Both the position numbers and the translations under genes were made by a program. Source: Ignavibacteriales bacterium (GTDB taxonomy: Bacteria; Bacteroidota; Ignavibacteria; Ignavibacteriales; Melioribacteraceae). From it: DNA of 47,744 nucleotides. The stretch is taken from assembly GCA_016177735.1 (NCBI GenBank), contig JACOUS010000001.1:1-47744 (forward strand). The letters are read 5' to 3'. A model generated the notes under the pieces. The model was not told the origin of the DNA, ran no database searches, and was given only the letters and a program-made list of their open reading frames with translations. Below, piece after piece: positions 15,545-25,400 of this stretch (position 1 is its first letter; each line of letters opens with the position of its first letter).

Positions 15545-16225
15545 TCAGTTGCCAACGAACACAGTTCTGCCGTTGATTTTATATTTATCGGAAAGATAAT
15601 CCAGAACCGATTTTGTTTCTTCTTCGTTTGCAAACTTGCCGATGTTAACAACATTTAAAATGCTTCCGCCTATTTCTTTTGTTGTTATCTCGCAAGTGTA
15701 ACCATCGGCTTTTAATTGTTCGCAGAGTTTTTTGGCATTGTCTGCATTCAAAAAAGCGCCGGCTTGAATAGTATAATTAAATTTATCAGACGGCTTGGTT
15801 TGCGGCTCGCTTACGTTTTCCGCAATTGTTTCATCGGGAATGTTTCTATCCGCAGATTTTATGTACGGAGAGTTGGGATATTCCATTTTTAGTTTGTTCA
15901 AATATGTTTCTGCTTTTTTATACAAACCCATCGCGTAGTAATATGAAAAAATTCTATAAAGCGATGCATCGGCATAATTGCTTTTGGGATGCAGTTCGTA
16001 AACGATGGAATATTTTTTTAGAGCTTCGCCGCCGTTTGTTGTGAGTACCGCACCAAGAAAAATTACGGAAGGATCTGCCGGATTCTTTGCTGAGAAATCT
16101 TGAAATGTTTTTTTCGCGTTTCGGATATTGCCCGATTCGATCTGTTTTAGCGCATCGGTGATGTCAATTTCCTGAGAAAAAGTTTTTGAGGCTAACAGTA
16201 GAAATAAAAAAAATATTTTTTTCAT
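15545..16225 (-). CDS. Exported SPOR-domain protein
   Basis: From the ATG at 16225 (MKKIFFLFLLLASKTFSQ, a clear signal peptide) the product is 226 residues. Residues about 20-130 form TPR-like helices (FQDFSAKNPADPSVIFLGAV; YYYAMGLYKKAETYLNKLKMEYPNSPYIKSA). After a short linker the C-terminus is a SPOR domain (FNYTIQAGAFLNADNAKKLCEQLKADGYTCEI ... VNIGKFANEEETKSVLDYL, read in pieces), which binds denuded septal peptidoglycan in known members. A role in cell division or wall remodelling is therefore likely. The longer frame from 16252 would mask the signal peptide. It lies downstream of miaB. Confidence 0.9.
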   Translation of the reverse strand: MKKIFFLFLLLASKTFSQEIDITDALKQIESGNIRNAKKTFQDFSAKNPADPSVIFLGAVLTTNGGEALKKYSIVYELHPKSNYADASLYRIFSYYYAMGLYKKAETYLNKLKMEYPNSPYIKSADRNIPDETIAENVSEPQTKPSDKFNYTIQAGAFLNADNAKKLCEQLKADGYTCEITTKEIGGSILNVVNIGKFANEEETKSVLDYLSDKYKINGRTVFVGN

Positions 16226-16355
16226 AATAGTTTTACAAAGCTTTGCGTTCACTGCGCCTTTGCGAGAAAATATTTTGGGAGTCGTAACTGCAGACTTGTC
16301 CCCTACTTTCTACGGGAGGCGCAAAGTGCGCAGAGAAAATCAGTTTAACAAAGTT
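16226..16355. repeat. Intergenic repeat with GCGCC/GGCGC arms
   Basis: Phrases TTTGCGTTCACTGCGCCTTTGC (split at 16241) and GGCGCAAAGTGCGCAG near 16318-16333 are roughly complementary, and a version of the first occurs near 12613-12643. Between them, on the minus strand, a degenerate CCCGTA/TAGGGG palindrome is followed by ACAAGT, the same tail as other palindromes here. Confidence 0.5.
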
Positions 16356-17702
16356 TTATGCAATGTTTGCCGATAAAGAATGCGGTTCCATTTTTTCAAC
16401 AAGCTCACCAAACAAAGTAGCGGAAGTTGCACGGTTGATTTTTACTTTCACGTAATCGCCGCTCTTAATTTCTTCGCTGCGCGGAATAATAACAATTTTA
16501 TTTGTATCGGTTCTGCCCGATAAAAATTGGTCTGATTTTTTACTGAAGCCTTCAACGAGAATAATTTCTTCCGTGCCTATCTGCGCTTGATTAATCTCGA
16601 AAGAAATTGAATGCTGAAGGTCAATGATTTCATTGAGACGTTTTGTTTTCACTTCTTCGGGAACATCATCTTTCATATTGTATGCTTTCGTTCCTTCACG
16701 CGGAGAATATTTGAACATGAACGCGCCGTCGTAACGGACTTGCTGCATTACATCGAGTGTCAGGATATGATCTTCAAATGTTTCGGTTGGAAATCCTGAA
16801 ATAATATCCGTTGAAAAACTTACGCCGGGAATTATCTTGCGGGCTTTCTCGATCAAATTAAGATAGTGTTCGATAGTGTATGTTCTGTTCATCAATTCGA
16901 GAACTCTATTCGAACCCGACTGCACCGGCAGATGAATGTAATTGCAGATGTTCGGATGCTCGGCAATTGTGTACAAAAGTTTATCGGATAAATCTTGCGG
17001 ATGCGAAGTTGTAAATCTAATTCTAATCGAGCGGTCAACAACAGCGCTTGCGGCGAGCAGATCGGCAAAGTCGTTTCCGTTATCGAGATATGAATTAACA
17101 TTCTGCCCGAGCAACGTAACTTCTCTGAATCCTCTTCCGGATATCTGTTTAATTTCAGCAGCGATTGATTCGAGTGCCCTGCTTCTTTCTCTTCCGCGTG
17201 TGAACGGAACAACACAGAAAGTGCAGAATTTATCGCAGCCGCGCATAACGGAAATCCACGCGCTCAAGCCGTCTTCACGGTATGGAATTATATCATCGTA
17301 AGTTTCGGTACGCGAAAGTTTAACGCCGATTCCTTTCTCGCCGCCGAAAGCAATATCGAGATATTCCGGCAGTCTCCTGTATTCATCCGGACCAACAACG
17401 ACATCAACAATTTTTTTCTCTTCGACGAGAGATTTTCTCAACCGCTCTGCCATACATCCAAGAATTCCAATTACAGCTTCGGGATTTTCTCTCTTTATTC
17501 CTTTTAAATGATCTAACCGGTTATAAATTTTTTGTTCGGCGTTATCCCGTACACTGCACGTATTCAAAAGAATAACATTTGCATCGGAAATATCATCAGT
17601 TACAGAGTAGCCTTTGTTTGTTAAAATGCCGAGCACCAATTCGGTATCGGCAAGGTTCATCTGACAGCCGTATGTTTCTATATATATATTGTTGGTTTTC
17701 AT
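16356..17702 (-). CDS. miaB: tRNA-2-methylthio-N6-dimethylallyladenosine synthase
   Basis: A radical-SAM methylthiotransferase that converts i6A37 to ms2i6A37 in tRNAs reading UNN codons. From the ATG at 17702 the protein has 448 residues. The UPF0004 domain opens with YIETYGCQMNLADTE and also holds the cluster cysteines in NTCSVRDNAEQK and GILGCMAERL. The radical-SAM triad is in RGCDKFCTFCVVPFTRGRERSR. The C-terminal TRAM domain covers about 380-440. The pattern GCQMN and CSVR fits MiaB rather than RimO or MtaB. It is the first gene of the long minus-strand string; upstream is repeat-rich intergenic DNA. Confidence 0.97.
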   Translation of the reverse strand: MKTNNIYIETYGCQMNLADTELVLGILTNKGYSVTDDISDANVILLNTCSVRDNAEQKIYNRLDHLKGIKRENPEAVIGILGCMAERLRKSLVEEKKIVDVVVGPDEYRRLPEYLDIAFGGEKGIGVKLSRTETYDDIIPYREDGLSAWISVMRGCDKFCTFCVVPFTRGRERSRALESIAAEIKQISGRGFREVTLLGQNVNSYLDNGNDFADLLAASAVVDRSIRIRFTTSHPQDLSDKLLYTIAEHPNICNYIHLPVQSGSNRVLELMNRTYTIEHYLNLIEKARKIIPGVSFSTDIISGFPTETFEDHILTLDVMQQVRYDGAFMFKYSPREGTKAYNMKDDVPEEVKTKRLNEIIDLQHSISFEINQAQIGTEEIILVEGFSKKSDQFLSGRTDTNKIVIIPRSEEIKSGDYVKVKINRATSATLFGELVEKMEPHSLSANIA

Positions 17703-17705
17703 CAA

Positions 17706-18105
17706 TTGACTTAATTAATTTTCGCGTGCACAAAAATAATATATATAGTACGAATTAGGAAATGAGGACAAGTACGATCCGCCGTAGGCGGAACGAAGGA
17801 CGAAGAAAGAAATACGATTTACGATCCGCCGAAGGCGGAACGAAGGACGAATTTAAAAGTACCAAATAACAAAAACCAAACAATGTCCAAAAAACAATCC
17901 GCCGCGGCGGAACAAAAACTTGAAAGTCGAAACCATTTGAAAGTTCGAGGGTTGAGACAAAGATTCAAATCCTTGCGGCTTCTGACTTCTACACTAAACA
18001 GTGCGAAAAATTTTCATGGTTTTTAAAAATTTTCACCATTACTGTTTGAAAACAAGCTGTTTTCTAAATAAATAACTGGCACAATATTTTAAGTATTAAA
18101 GGGCT
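17706..18105. repeat. Repeat-rich intergenic DNA with three CCGCC palindromes
   Basis: No gene. TCCGCCnnnGGCGGA palindromes sit at 17778-17792, 17825-17839 and 17898-17911 (the last with a 14-base form). They are followed by AACGAAG, AACGAAG and AACAAAA. The surrounding low-complexity phrases (AAATAACAAAAACC and similar) recur at 18900-18970. Confidence 0.75.
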
Positions 18106-18864
18106 ATGAATTCCGAACAATTGAAGAAACTTGCCGCAGAAAAAGCAGTCGAAGAAATTAAATCAGGTATGATTTTAGGGTTGGGCACCGGTTCAACTGT
18201 TCATTTTGCACTTGATGAAATATCAAATAAAATCAAAAACGGAGAATTGAAAGAGATCGTGTGTGTTGCAACTTCAATTCATACTGAAGAAAAAGCGAAG
18301 AGACTCGGCATTCCGTTGACGACTCTGAATAAACTCTACGGGAGTTACGATCCGCCGAAGGCGGAACGAAGTACGATCCGCCGTAGGCGGACAAAAATCC
18401 ACCATCCGAAGCTAATTGATTTGACGATTGATGGCGCCGACGAAGTTGACAATGATTTGAATCTGATTAAAGGCGGCGGCGGCGCACTGTTACGAGAAAA
18501 AGTTGTTGCACAAGCCAGCAAAAAAGTTTTAATAATTGTTGACGAATCAAAACTATCAAATAAACTTGGCGAAAAATTTTTTGTGCCGGTTGAAGTTTTG
18601 CAATATTCTGTGAACGCAGAAAAAAAATTTTTGGAATCATTTGGTGCAAAAGTTACGATAAGAAAAAATGAGAGCGCCGAAAGTTTTATTACCGATGAAA
18701 ATAATTTTATTCTCGATGCAAACTTTGGTATGATTAACAATGTGGAAGAGTTAAATAAAATTTTGAACGATAGAGCGGGCATAGCAGCGCACGGTTTGTT
18801 TGTAAATTTATGCGATGAAGTTTTTTGTGCGGACGCTGAAGGCGTGAAAGTTCTAAAAAAATAA
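18106..18864 (+). CDS. rpiA: Ribose-5-phosphate isomerase A with in-frame palindrome insertion
   Basis: The enzyme interconverts ribose-5-phosphate and ribulose-5-phosphate in the pentose phosphate pathway. Family motifs are intact: LGLGTGSTVHFAL (24-36), IDLTIDGADEVD (about 105-116, catalytic D), LIKGGGGALLREKVVA (about 120-135) and a C-terminal GLFVNLCDEVFCADAEGV. At 252 residues it is roughly 20 longer than usual. The excess is YGSYDPPKAERSTIRRRRTK, between LTTLNKL and IHHPKLIDLT. That segment is encoded by two CCGCC/GGCGG palindromes (18351-18365 and 18377-18391) identical to those in flanking intergenic DNA. The frame stays open, so the protein may work with an extra surface loop. It reads opposite to miaB. 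Confidence 0.93.
   Translation: MNSEQLKKLAAEKAVEEIKSGMILGLGTGSTVHFALDEISNKIKNGELKEIVCVATSIHTEEKAKRLGIPLTTLNKLYGSYDPPKAERSTIRRRRTKIHHPKLIDLTIDGADEVDNDLNLIKGGGGALLREKVVAQASKKVLIIVDESKLSNKLGEKFFVPVEVLQYSVNAEKKFLESFGAKVTIRKNESAESFITDENNFILDANFGMINNVEELNKILNDRAGIAAHGLFVNLCDEVFCADAEGVKVLKK
18336..18405. repeat. Two palindromic elements inside rpiA
   Basis: TCCGCCGAAGGCGGA (18351-18365) and TCCGCCGTAGGCGGA (18377-18391) are separated by ACGAAGTACGA, the same text that links palindromes outside the gene. They add about 21 codons without a frameshift. Confidence 0.8.
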
Positions 18865-19100
18865 TTACGAAGTACGATCCGCCGTAGGCGGAACAAAGTA
18901 CGAATTTAAAAGCAACAAATAACAATCCGCCGCGGCGGAACAAAAACCAAGCAATTTTCAAAAAACAAAAACAAAGAAATTCAAACTAGAAACTAATGAT
19001 AAGTATGAAGTACGAATTTAAAAACCAGTCCGCCGAAGGCGGGCAAGCATACAGAGTTGATGTGATTTGTGTGTTTTTAAAAAGATTTAAAAGAAAAATA
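18865..19100. repeat. Intergenic palindromes downstream of rpiA
   Basis: TCCGCCGTAGGCGGA at 18878-18892, TCCGCCGCGGCGGA at 18926-18939 and TCCGCCGAAGGCGGG with CAAGC tail at 19028-19047. At 18917-18949 the host phrase AAATAACAAAAACC, seen uninterrupted at 17863-17876, is split by the palindrome plus ACAA. Confidence 0.75.
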
Positions 19101-19102
19101 AA

Positions 19103-19131
19103 TTGACAAGATATGAGTGAATTTATATTTT
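19103..19131 (+). promoter_or_regulatory. Candidate promoter, TTGACA-N17-TATTTT
   Basis: TTGACA at 19103-19108 and TATTTT at 19126-19131 with 17-base spacing. It is upstream of the large surface-protein gene cluster. A second box pair with identical hexamers and spacing follows at 19212-19240. Confidence 0.4.
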
Positions 19132-19211
19132 TCGAAGTGACACATAGGGCGTTTCATGTTAAAAGCTGCGAATTTTGTTGATTTTTCAACAATTTATTTT
19201 TGTTGAAACTA

Positions 19212-19240
19212 TTGACAAGTTGTTTTTTGTATTTTATTTT
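19212..19240 (+). promoter_or_regulatory. Candidate promoter, TTGACA-N17-TATTTT
   Basis: TTGACA at 19212-19217 and TATTTT at 19235-19240. It would give a leader of about 240 nt before the 2072-codon gene, containing a seven-codon ORF with a perfect Shine-Dalgarno. Confidence 0.45.
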
Positions 19241-19363
19241 AAAGTAAAGCTATATATTATTTCGGTAACTTTATATAAATAATGAACTTAAGTTTGCGAT
19301 TACAAAAAACTGAAAACAATATAATTAACAAAATTAACCAACCAGTAAAGGAGGACCCACATA

Positions 19364-19387
19364 ATGACCAAACTCTTACCAACTTGA
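19364..19387 (+). CDS. Possible seven-codon leader peptide (MTKLLPT)
   Basis: AAGGAGG at 19348-19354 lies nine bases upstream of an ATG that opens only seven codons before TGA. The TGA overlaps a TTG that would start a 31-codon ORF in another frame (RAVKRIQSLFVCATIVTIIS..., hydrophobic, ending 19479, ten bases before the large gene). Either this is a leader peptide whose translation affects the downstream gene, or it is a small membrane-peptide gene with a one-base frameshift. The strong ribosome site is the main support. Confidence 0.35.
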   Translation: MTKLLPT

Positions 19388-19489
19388 GGGCGGTAAAAAG
19401 AATTCAAAGTTTGTTTGTGTGTGCAACAATAGTAACAATTATTTCATTTCATTTATCAACATTATTTTTCAACCAATAGGGAGAAAAAA

Positions 19490-22400
19490 ATGAATCTAAA
19501 AAACCTTATTAACAAACTCGGTCTCGTTTTAGTGCTGCTTACGTTTGCTGCGAGTGCTTCTTTTGCACAAACGTATGTGAGCAACACAAACGGTAACGAC
19601 ATTACAGGTACGGGTACTGCTTTGCAACCGTATGCAACAATCGCTAAAGCTTTGTCGGTTGTATCCGACGGTGCTTCGATTGTTATCGATGCCGATACCT
19701 ATAATGAAGCCACAGTAAATATTACAAAATCAGTAACCCTTATTTCTCAGGCATTCAATGCTTCGACTACGGTTACGGTTACGAACGGTATTACCGTTAA
19801 CGGTTCAGGTAAAACCGTTAATCTCGGTAGAACGGCAGACGCAAGTCTTGCATTTAATTTAGGTTCTACAGCAACCGCATTGACATTAACCGACGGTACG
19901 TTAAATATATCCCAGGCTAATGTTGTTATTGCAAGCGGCGGTAGAATTACAAGAACAGCCGGTACAATTAATGAAACACCAACTACTACAGATGTTAGTG
20001 TTTATTATACTCCGACAGCTTCAATCTCTGCCGGTCCGGAATTACCGACAAGTTTAGGAATAGGCTCTTTGAACATCACAGCCGGTGCTACTACATTGAC
20101 GGTTGGTGGAAATTTAGCTCTCACTTCAGGCCAAATAGTAGTTGTTTCCGGAAATGCTACATTTAGTGGTAATGTTTCTGTTACCTCTGATGGACCTAAT
20201 GCAAATTCAATTGACAACCAGGGTGCTGGTACTGTTACTTTTGATCTTGCTATCTCAGGTTCGAGAGCATCTGCTGGAACACCTGGCACAGTTCTTCTGA
20301 ATGGCGCTGGTACTCTTACTCTTACGGGCGGTGTTACAACAAGCAACTTTACATTTGGTTTGACAAACGGTGCCGGTACAATTAACGTTGGTCCCGGTAC
20401 GTATGGCGGCGCTGTAACAAATAACACAGCAGCCGGTACTATTAATTTATTATCTTCAGCTACTTTTGCTTCTACGGTAAGTAACGGTAATGCAACTGCA
20501 GTTATTAAATTAAATGGTTTCCAACTAACCTTATCTGGTGCCGTAACATTAACAAATACCGGTAATATTATTTCAGCCACGGCTTCAACTGTTGGCAGCG
20601 GTATGTTGAATATTACAGGTAATATATTGAAAAATGGTACTGGGGAATTGCCAAATGTTACTATCGCCTCAGGTGGTAAATTAACACTTGGTGCAGCTAC
20701 TTCAGTTTATGGCGATCTAACATTGAACTCTTCAACAGCCGGTGCTATTACAGCCGGCGGTTTTAATTTATCGGTTTATGGTGGTTCATTTAATAGAACA
20801 GACAACACACCCGGCAACTATACAGCTACGGGTACTTTAACATTTGCAAGCTCAACAGCACAATCTTTCAACCCTGGTGCTTCGTTGACACTCAATAATT
20901 TAACAGTTAACAAAGGTTCAAGCAGTGTTGTTACATTGGGTGCTTCAGTTGTTGTTAATGGTAATTTGACAATTACTGCAGGTAACCTTGATGTAGGCAA
21001 CTATAATCTAAACCTTGCCGGCGGTCCAAGCGTTTTTGATAATAGTGGTAACTCATATTCAAGCACAGGCGTTGGCTATGTAGTATTCCAGGGTGCAAGC
21101 GGTACTGTAACAGGTACAGGTACTTTTGGAAATATTTTGGTTAACTTATCAACTGCAGCTAATGCTGTTGCAACCGGTTCGTCAATCAATTTCTCAGGTA
21201 TTCTTTATATCAATACCGGACGTTTCCACATTGCTGACGGACACACTGTAACATTCAATAATACATTAGTTGCTAATCCGACAGTAAAGATCAATACAAC
21301 CGCTGCTAACACAGCAGGTTTAACAAAGGTTACTCTCGGTTCAGGTACTGTAACGTATTCATCAAATGTCAACCTTGAATACTTCGGTACTGGTGCTTAC
21401 GATGTAAATACAATTACATTCAACGCTGCTGCTCAAACCGGTGGTTTGGAATGGACAGTTCAACCGTTGAAATTGAACAATGTTACAATTTCTACAACAA
21501 ATACAATTACTGGTTTTGCGGGTGCTTCTACAATCGCCGGAACATTGACAGTAGGCGTCGGTTCTACATTAGCTCAAGGCGCTTTTGTTTATACATTATC
21601 TGGCGACTCAAAAACACACTCAATTCTTGGTACGGTAACAGGCGGTTCTTTAACAGTATCAGGTACAGGCTCTGCAGTTAACGGTACGACAAGTACAGAC
21701 GCAGGCAATAATGCTACTGTTAATAACTTATTATTTGAACCGGCTGCTAACGGCGCTACATTTACATCAACAAACTTAAAAACAGTTGGCGGCAGCATAA
21801 CACTGCTCGGTACAAGCACAAAGACCGGTGCAGTTGCTACAGTCAGCATGAACCCGACAACAGCTACATTAACCGGCAGCCTCGCAGTTGGTAACGCTAC
21901 AGTTGGTCCAACAGCTTCCGTAACAATTGCCGGTTCAACAACATCTGTTTTCGGCACTAACTTAACTTTGACAAACGGTACGCTTACATTAACAAGAGGC
22001 GGCAACGCTTCTAATATTGCCGGAACAGCTACATTAACAGCCGGTACTTTGATGCTTGGTTCTAATGTTGCCGTTGACGGACAGACAACACAAGCTGCTG
22101 GTAACATTAATGCCGGCGGATTCAAATTTACACAGAACGGCAGCGGTGCTTCACCGGATTATAACAGAACAGGCGCCGGTACATTTACAAACGGTACATT
22201 GTCTCTCGTTTCTACCGGTGCAGCAATTGATTTGACTCCGGGTGCTACTTTTACAGTTCCGAATCTTGAATCGATCGCTCTTGTCAACGGTGTTACAATC
22301 AACGCAGCAATGGAAGTTACAAACTCATTATTAATTGATAACGCTGCTACATTTGCACAAACCGGTATTTTAACTGTATCTGGCAACACTGTTACAGTAG

Positions 22401-25400
22401 CAGGTGATGCCGGCGCTTTCACCGGTGCATTGACCTTGAAAGGATCAGCAGCAACATTAACATTGGGTCAAAGCTATGCTATCCCAACATTGGTTGTTAA
22501 TTCAACCGGTTCTGTAACAGTTGCTGGTGATCCAGCCGCTACAGCAAGAACATTGACTGTTGGTACAGCATTTACATTAACAGCCGGTACACTTAACCTT
22601 GGCATTCACACATTGGATGTTGCAACTGCATTCACATATACAGCCGGTACAATTACACAATCGACTGGCTACTTGAATCTTAACGTTGCGGCTCCTACAG
22701 TTGCAGCAACAGGATTCTCTATAGATAATTTGAAAGTTTACACAACAGCAACCAGCTTTGGTACATCTGCATTTACAGTTGTTAAAAATCTCGTTCTCGC
22801 TGCTGCATTAACAACAAGTGCAGACGGTAAATTAACTCTTGGCGACGGCTGTTTAGTTGAAAGACAAGGAAATGCTTTCACATTATCAAAAATTCCTACT
22901 TTCGGCGCAAATACAGATCTTTTGTATTCAACATATAATGGTGGTGTAGATATTACAACCGGTAAAGAAGCTCCGGCAACAGTTAGAAACTTAACAGTAG
23001 CTACAGACGCTGGTGCTTTGAAAACCATTCTTGCTGCAAATATTACTGTTACCGGTACGTTATCATTAGCAGATATGCTTGATGCAACAACAACAGCAAG
23101 CACCGCAATCACAATGGCAGACGGTTCTACTTTGGAATTAAAAGTAGATGGTACATCAGCACTTGATGAAAACTTGACAAAAGCCGGTTCAATGAACCTT
23201 GTTTATAACGGTGCAACAAGCACAACAACCCGCGAATTGGGTGCGATCACAAGTGGTGCTTATGCTGCTTATTCGGGAAGCGTTACATTTAAGGGTGCTT
23301 TTACAGTTGCTTTGAATTCTGTGTTGACATTAAACGGAACCACAACATTTGACGGCGGCAGCTTTAATATAGCAGCCAACGCATTGAATATTGGTGGTAA
23401 CGTTGCAACAACAGCAAACGGCGGTAACTTTACAAATACCGGCGCTGCTGCTTTCTTGAATATGTCAGGTTCTTCAAATACAACATTCGGACTTGGTGCT
23501 TCATGGTCAGTTCCGTTGGCAATTAAATTCAGACTTAACAAATCAAGCAACACAAGCATAGTTACATTAACAGGTGGTAACCTTGATTTCGCAACAAACA
23601 ACGCTGTTCTTTATTTCGCTAACGGCGTATTGGCTACGGGTTCCAACAATGTAATTTTAAGACACAGCGATGCTGGCGGTGTACCGACACAAGGTTTTGA
23701 TATAACCGGTGTTACCGGCACAAACGCAAGCCACGTAGTTGGTAATGTTCAAAAGTTGATTGATGCTACAGCTGTTGCATGGGTTGGTACAGCGGCAATT
23801 GCTCTAACAAGAGTAGAATTCCCGGTTGGAACAGCACCATCATCACCGGCATACTATCGTCCGCTGGCAGTTCAGTTCAATGCACCTCTTCCAACATCTA
23901 ACTTTACATTGACTGTTAACCATGTTGATGCAAGTCCGGAAGGAACAAACGGATTCCCGTTGACAAGCGGTACATTAACAATTACCAATTACCCGAATTT
24001 CTATTGGTTAATAAAATCAAGCTTAACACTGCAGCCGCAAGTTAAATATGATATTGAAGCTTCGGCAGCAGGTTACACAGATTATGAATTAGACGGTATT
24101 CAGAACGTAAGATTTATCAGAAGATTCGATAACAATACATCTAACCCGTGGATAGTACAAGGCGGTTCGGGTTATGATAACTCAACAAACGGTACAACTC
24201 CGGTTGTAATCGTAAGAAGCGCAGAAGGTGCTATTTCAACACAAGGCGCAAGATTCACATACAGCCAGTTGAACAAAGCTCCTGTACTTACCACTCCGGC
24301 TGATGTAGCAGTAAATGAAAATGATGCAGTTACAGTTGACTGGGACGTTACAGATCCTGATATCGGTCAAACACCTACATTTGTCGGCGTAACATGGACA
24401 CCATCAACACCGGCTGGCGCAGCATTCAGCACAACAACCGGTACATTGACATGGACACCAACATATACACAAGCCGGTACATATACAGCTACTGTTACAG
24501 CAACAGACGGTACATTAACAACAACAGATGCAGTAACGATAGTAGTAACTGATGTTAACAGAGCTCCTTCATTTACAGGTACAGGTACTTCAACAGTTGC
24601 TACCGGTTCTGTAAAGAGCGGTGAAACATTCAGCTTTACATACGCAGCTACAGATGCAGACGGCGATGCAATTGCTTATTCAGTTGCAGTTACTCCGTCT
24701 CCGAGCGGTACCTATTCAATCTCAGCTACACTCGGTACATTTACATTCAGCCCGGTATTTGCAGATGCAGGCAATACATATACATTCACAGTTACAGCAA
24801 CAGATGTTAACACGGCTACTGCAACAACAACAACAGCAATCAACGTAAATTATCCGGTTAACCTCGGTGACGTTGATGCAAGCGGAAGCGTAACATCTGC
24901 AGATGCTTCGTTAATTCTTCAGTATGTAGTTGGTTTGGTTACATTCGATGCTCAAGAATTATGGGCAGCAAATGTTAACGGCGATTCTCAAGTAGGCGCT
25001 CTCGATGCGGCATGGGTATTATTCTACGCAGTAGAAGGTACATGGCCGACATCAAAGATTGCAGCAGCAGCCGGAACAATGGAAATGGGTAAAGCTTATG
25101 CAGGCGATGCCGGCGTAATTTACTTACCGGTTTCATTGAAAAACACAAGCGGTGCATTATCATTATATACTGAATTAACAATTGATGAAAATGCTGCAGA
25201 AGTTGTCAGCGTTAAAAAAGCAACACCTGACGGATGGTTTGTTGCGCACAACTATAGCAACAGCACATTGAAGATTGCTATGGCTGGCTTAAATTCATTG
25301 GTTGATAATGATGTAGTAGTTATCGGATTGAAACTAAAAGATAAAGAATCATCATTGAATATTACAGGTAATGCTCAACTTAATGATGAATTAACCTTTG

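Noticed and set aside
18345-18896. 183-codon minus-strand frame over rpiA
   Set aside because: It is antisense to the well-conserved rpiA sequence and is kept open only by codon bias.
20005-23601. Several long minus-strand frames (up to 191 codons) inside the giant gene
   Set aside because: They are mirror frames caused by the low-complexity G/T/A-rich coding sequence; no ribosome sites or domains.
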